DNA of 8,274 nucleotides, from positions 2,829-11,102 of the forward strand of contig PLIQ01000252.1 in NCBI GenBank assembly GCA_003140115.1, written 5' to 3'. Positions 6,023-8,274 of this stretch are shown piece after piece. The translations under genes were made by a program, and so were the position numbers. The notes beneath the pieces are model-generated. The model searched no databases, had not been told where the DNA came from, and was given only the letters and a program-made list of their open reading frames with translations. Position 1 is the stretch's first letter, and the number at the start of each line of letters is the position of its first letter. The DNA comes from Actinomycetota bacterium (GTDB taxonomy: Bacteria > Actinomycetota > Actinomycetes > Streptosporangiales > Streptosporangiaceae).

Positions 6023-7873
6023 GTGTGCGGAATCGTCGGCTACATCGGCCGCAGAGATGCCATCCCGGTCCTGCTTGAGGGCCTGCGGAGCCTGGAGTAC
6101 CGCGGTTATGACTCGGCCGGCCTGGCCGTCATCTACCGGAACAAGCTGCAGATCACCAAGACCGCGGGCCGGGTCCAGGACCTCAGGGACCGGGTCAACG
6201 ACCGGGCCAAGGCGACGATCGGCATCGGCCACACCAGGTGGGCCACGCACGGCGAGCCGAGCGAGATCAACGCGCACCCGCACACCGACTCGACCGGGCG
6301 CATCGCGGTCGTGCACAACGGCATCATCGAGAACGCCGAGTCGCTCCGGCGCGCGTTGACCAACCGCGGCGTGACGCTGGTCAGCGACACCGACACCGAG
6401 GCGCTCGCGCACATGATCGCCGCCGAGGCCACCGGCGAGGTCAGCCTGGAGGACGCGGTCCGCCGGGTGCTGCGCCACGTGGAGGGCACCTACGGCCTGC
6501 TCGTCCTGGACACCAAGAACCCGAACGAGCTCGTGGTCGCCCGCAATGGCAGCCCGATCGTGCTGGGCATCGGCGCGTCGGAGATGTTCGTGGCCTCCGA
6601 CGTGGCCGCCCTGGTCCGCTACACCAAGCAGGTGGTCTACCTCGACGACCGCGAGGTGGCCACGGTGCACGCCACCGACTACCGAGTGGTATCGCTCGAC
6701 GCCGGGTCGTCCGATGAGGGGGCCGACGGCACCGCCAACGGCAAGGTGCCCACCATCGTGGAAGCCGACGCGGGCGACTACGAGCTCGGCCCGTACGAGG
6801 ACTACATGCGCAAGGAGATCCACGAGCAGCCCGAGGCCCTGCGCCGCGCCCTGCGCGGCCGGCTCGACGACCGGTTCGCCACCGCCCGGCTGGGCGGCAT
6901 CAACCTGGACGCGCGCGAGCTGCGGTCGATCCGGCAGGTCAAGTTCCTCGGCTGCGGCTCGGCCTACTACGCCGGCCAGATGGGCGCGGTCCTGGTCGAG
7001 GAGCTGGCCCGCATCCCGTCCGACGCCGAGCCGGCGTCGGAGTTCCGGTACCGCAATCCGGTGGTGGACCCGGACACGCTCTACGTGGCGGTCAGCCAGT
7101 CCGGCGAGACCCTGGACACGCTGATGGCGGTGCAGGAACTACGCCGCAAGGGCGGTCAGGTCATCGGGGCCGTCAACGTGGTGGGCAGCGCGATCGGGCG
7201 CGAGTGCGGCAGCGGGGTCTTCCTGCACGCCGGCCCGGAGATCGCGGTCGCCTCCACCAAGGCGCTGACCAACATGACGGCCTCGTTCGCCATGCTCGCG
7301 CTGCTGCTCGGCCGGGTCCGGGACCTGTCCGCGGCCTCCGGCCAGCGGATCGTGGCCGGCCTGCGCGCGCTGCCGGGGCAGCTGGAGGCGATCTTGGCCG
7401 AGGAGGAGCAGATCGCCGAGATCGCCCGCCGGTTCGCCGCCGCCGAGCACATGTTCTTCATCGGCCGCGTCCGTGGCTGGCCGGTGGCCCGCGAGGGCGC
7501 CCAGAAGCTCAAGGAGATCTCCTACGTGCACGCCGAGGCCTACCAGGCGGCCGAGCTGAAGCACGGCCCGCTGGCCCTGATCAACGCCTCGATGCCGAGC
7601 GTGGTCGTGGTACCGGCCGACGACCTGCTGGCCAAGAACATCTCCACCATCGAGCAGATCAAGGCGCGCGGCGGCCCCGTTATCGCCGTCACCAGCGCCG
7701 ACCTGCCCCCGTCCCTAGCCGACGCCATCATCCGGGTCCCCCGCGGCGAACCAGAACTAGAGCCCCTCCTGCTCACTGCCCCCCTGCAACTCCTCGCCTA
7801 CCACATCGCCGCCAAACTAGGCCGCGACATAGACAAGCCCCGCAACCTAGCCAAAAGCGTCACCGTAGAATAG
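6023..7873 (+). CDS. glmS: Glutamine--fructose-6-phosphate aminotransferase (isomerizing), GlmS
   Basis: 616 aa, full length for the family. It makes glucosamine-6-phosphate from fructose-6-phosphate and glutamine, the entry to UDP-GlcNAc. The start is GTG 6023; Met removal exposes the catalytic C2 of MCGIVGYIG. The glutaminase domain (to ~225) has HTRWATHG (70-77), HNGIIEN (98-104) and SDTDTE (121-126). A Ser/Gly/Asp-rich linker (~226-246) follows. Two SIS domains carry GCGSAYYAG (310-318), SQSGETLDT (358-366) and AGPEIAVASTK (403-413), then E498, H514 in ELKHGP and the terminal K611 in NLAKSVTVE, equivalent to the sugar-binding lysine of E. coli GlmS. The STKALTNM segment and neighbourhood differ from the usual actinobacterial housekeeping copy as I recall it, so this may be a second paralogue. 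The last 65 codons have a distinct codon bias (see findings). Confidence 0.96.
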   Translation: MCGIVGYIGRRDAIPVLLEGLRSLEYRGYDSAGLAVIYRNKLQITKTAGRVQDLRDRVNDRAKATIGIGHTRWATHGEPSEINAHPHTDSTGRIAVVHNGIIENAESLRRALTNRGVTLVSDTDTEALAHMIAAEATGEVSLEDAVRRVLRHVEGTYGLLVLDTKNPNELVVARNGSPIVLGIGASEMFVASDVAALVRYTKQVVYLDDREVATVHATDYRVVSLDAGSSDEGADGTANGKVPTIVEADAGDYELGPYEDYMRKEIHEQPEALRRALRGRLDDRFATARLGGINLDARELRSIRQVKFLGCGSAYYAGQMGAVLVEELARIPSDAEPASEFRYRNPVVDPDTLYVAVSQSGETLDTLMAVQELRRKGGQVIGAVNVVGSAIGRECGSGVFLHAGPEIAVASTKALTNMTASFAMLALLLGRVRDLSAASGQRIVAGLRALPGQLEAILAEEEQIAEIARRFAAAEHMFFIGRVRGWPVAREGAQKLKEISYVHAEAYQAAELKHGPLALINASMPSVVVVPADDLLAKNISTIEQIKARGGPVIAVTSADLPPSLADAIIRVPRGEPELEPLLLTAPLQLLAYHIAAKLGRDIDKPRNLAKSVTVE

Positions 7874-7989
7874 GCCCCCCATTATGTGAGCATCCCGGAA
7901 TAACGCGAGTCGGGGCGCGTCGCGGCAGGAGTCCATTTTATCCCAAATAATACTATTTTGCCTACCTGAAGCCGCCCGGCCGAGCATGA

Positions 7990-8035
7990 TTGATGGGCCG
8001 ATGTACCAGTAAGAACTGGTAGAACGGACCATCAA
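7990..8035 (+). repeat. Long imperfect hairpin (17 bp of pairing)
   Basis: Outer stem TTGATGG (7990-7996)/CCATCAA (8029-8035), one G-A mismatch, CCG/CGG, a 3x3 internal loop, then the perfect inner stem TACCAGT (8004-8010)/ACTGGTA (8015-8021) with loop AAGA. No T-tract follows. It could be a processing or terminator structure for glmS mRNA, part of a small RNA, or a protein-binding site. Confidence 0.6.
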
Positions 8036-8082
8036 GCAGGTAGCCAGACGCGTCCCATCCGGAAATCAGATTGCGTGCGACA

Positions 8083-8161
8083 TTTTTGGACTTATCCAGC
8101 TATCTATCCCTCGCCGCTTTTCTTCGAATTCCCCACCTGTACCACTGATACGGTCCAAAAA
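8083..8161. repeat. 9-bp perfect inverted repeat enclosing 61 bp
   Basis: TTTTTGGAC (8083-8091) and GTCCAAAAA (8153-8161) are exact reverse complements, and the interior is pyrimidine-rich. It could be the ends of a miniature inverted-repeat element or a closing stem of an RNA domain. No target-site duplication is visible at the flanks. Confidence 0.5.
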
Positions 8162-8173
8162 GAGCGAAGCTCT
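8161..8173 (+). repeat. GCGAAGC mini-hairpin, copy 1
   Basis: AGAGC-GAA-GCTCT, a perfect 5-bp stem on a 3-nt GAA loop. The GCGAAGC core is known to form an exceptionally stable DNA mini-hairpin. Its first base overlaps the right arm of the 9-bp inverted repeat. Confidence 0.5.
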
Positions 8174-8218
8174 ACCGGCCCAGCGAACCCGGGCCTTGTG
8201 CCCGGGTGAGCGGCCGGT
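8174..8218 (+). repeat. Nested two-stem hairpin
   Basis: Outer stem ACCGGCC (8174-8180)/GGCCGGT (8212-8218), a 6/4-nt internal loop, and inner stem ACCCGGGC (8187-8194)/GCCCGGGT (8200-8207) on loop CTTGT. All 15 pairs are Watson-Crick, and the outer stem abuts the GCGAAGC hairpin directly. It could be a terminator, a structured RNA or a REP-like element. Confidence 0.6.
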
Positions 8219-8241
8219 GTATCGGCGAGCACCCCAGCGGG

Positions 8242-8252
8242 GCGCGAAGCGC
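8242..8252 (+). repeat. GCGAAGC mini-hairpin, copy 2
   Basis: GCGC-GAA-GCGC, a perfect 4-bp stem on the same GAA loop as copy 1, about 80 bp away. It directly follows a CCCC-AGC-GGGG dyad (8232-8242). Confidence 0.45.
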
Positions 8253-8253
8253 A

Positions 8254-8273
8254 CCGGGGGGTTCCGGGGGGTC
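8254..8273 (+). repeat. Two-copy 10-bp G-rich tandem repeat at window edge
   Basis: CCGGGGGGTT followed by CCGGGGGGTC, nine of ten bases identical. The array may continue beyond the window. The two G6 runs plus the G4 run at 8239-8242 could support a G-quadruplex. Confidence 0.5.
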
Positions 8274-8274
8274 G

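Larger units (their letters stand above)
7874..8274. other. Hairpin-rich non-coding tail after glmS
   Basis: About 400 bp without a credible gene: the two open minus-strand frames lack codon bias and ribosome sites. The first part is unusually AT-rich for this genome (7931-7968), with an AAATA/TATTT dyad at 7945-7958. The second part, from about 8161, is very GC-rich and made of adjacent hairpins. No tRNA, rRNA or transposase remnant was recognised. The structured elements are listed separately. Confidence 0.7.

Noticed and set aside
4496..6823. 775-codon open frame on the minus strand
   Set aside because: It runs antisense through the cyclase, the small gene and glmS, and its His/Arg/Gly/Asp-rich translation is the usual shadow of high-GC coding sequence. 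No ribosome site or domain.
8121..8139. tRNA T-arm-like TTCGAAT followed by a C-rich stretch and TACCA
   Set aside because: The flanking bases do not pair into a T-stem, and no acceptor, D or anticodon arms can be formed upstream.
8066..8254. 62-codon minus-strand frame in the hairpin region
   Set aside because: Its sequence is generated by the inverted repeats, without ribosome site or codon bias.

Overview
The window is high-GC DNA with strong G/C third-codon bias, frequent GTG starts and few AT-rich spots outside intergenic regions. This is typical of an actinomycete (Actinomycetota); I cannot name genus or species. It holds seven protein-coding regions I am confident in or nearly so, if two six-codon candidates are left out: six genes plus structured non-coding stretches.

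Layout. (1) 1-1007, minus strand: the N-terminal part of a sedolisin (S53, kumamolisin-type) pro-protease, cut off by the window edge before the catalytic serine. (2) 1174-2460, minus: a zinc- and PLP-dependent D-serine dehydratase-like enzyme (fold-type III). It lies upstream of the protease, with a 166-bp gap carrying operator-like repeats. (3) 2670-3959, plus: a 12-TM-type MFS exporter, divergent from the dehydratase across a roughly 209-bp shared regulatory region with inverted repeats. (4) 3960-4309: a gap with no ordinary gene. On the minus strand it contains two tandem six-codon ORFs, each behind a strong Shine-Dalgarno, and a consensus -35 hexamer. (5) 4310-5599, plus: a membrane-anchored diguanylate cyclase with intact active and inhibitory sites. 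(6) 5711-5980, plus: a small conserved-looking protein of unknown function. (7) 6023-7873, plus: glmS, glucosamine-6-phosphate synthase, probably co-transcribed with the small gene. (8) 7874-8274: a gene-free, hairpin-rich tail with several perfect inverted repeats, two GCGAAGC mini-hairpins and a G-rich tandem repeat at the window edge.

How they fit together. GlmS feeds UDP-GlcNAc and peptidoglycan synthesis, the diguanylate cyclase makes c-di-GMP, and the dehydratase degrades D-hydroxy amino acids. A link to cell-wall turnover is possible but is inference only. No CRISPR array, transposase, integrase, tRNA or rRNA was recognised. The observations most worth checking are the paired micro-ORFs, the abrupt codon-usage change in the last 65 codons of glmS, and the structured tail after glmS.
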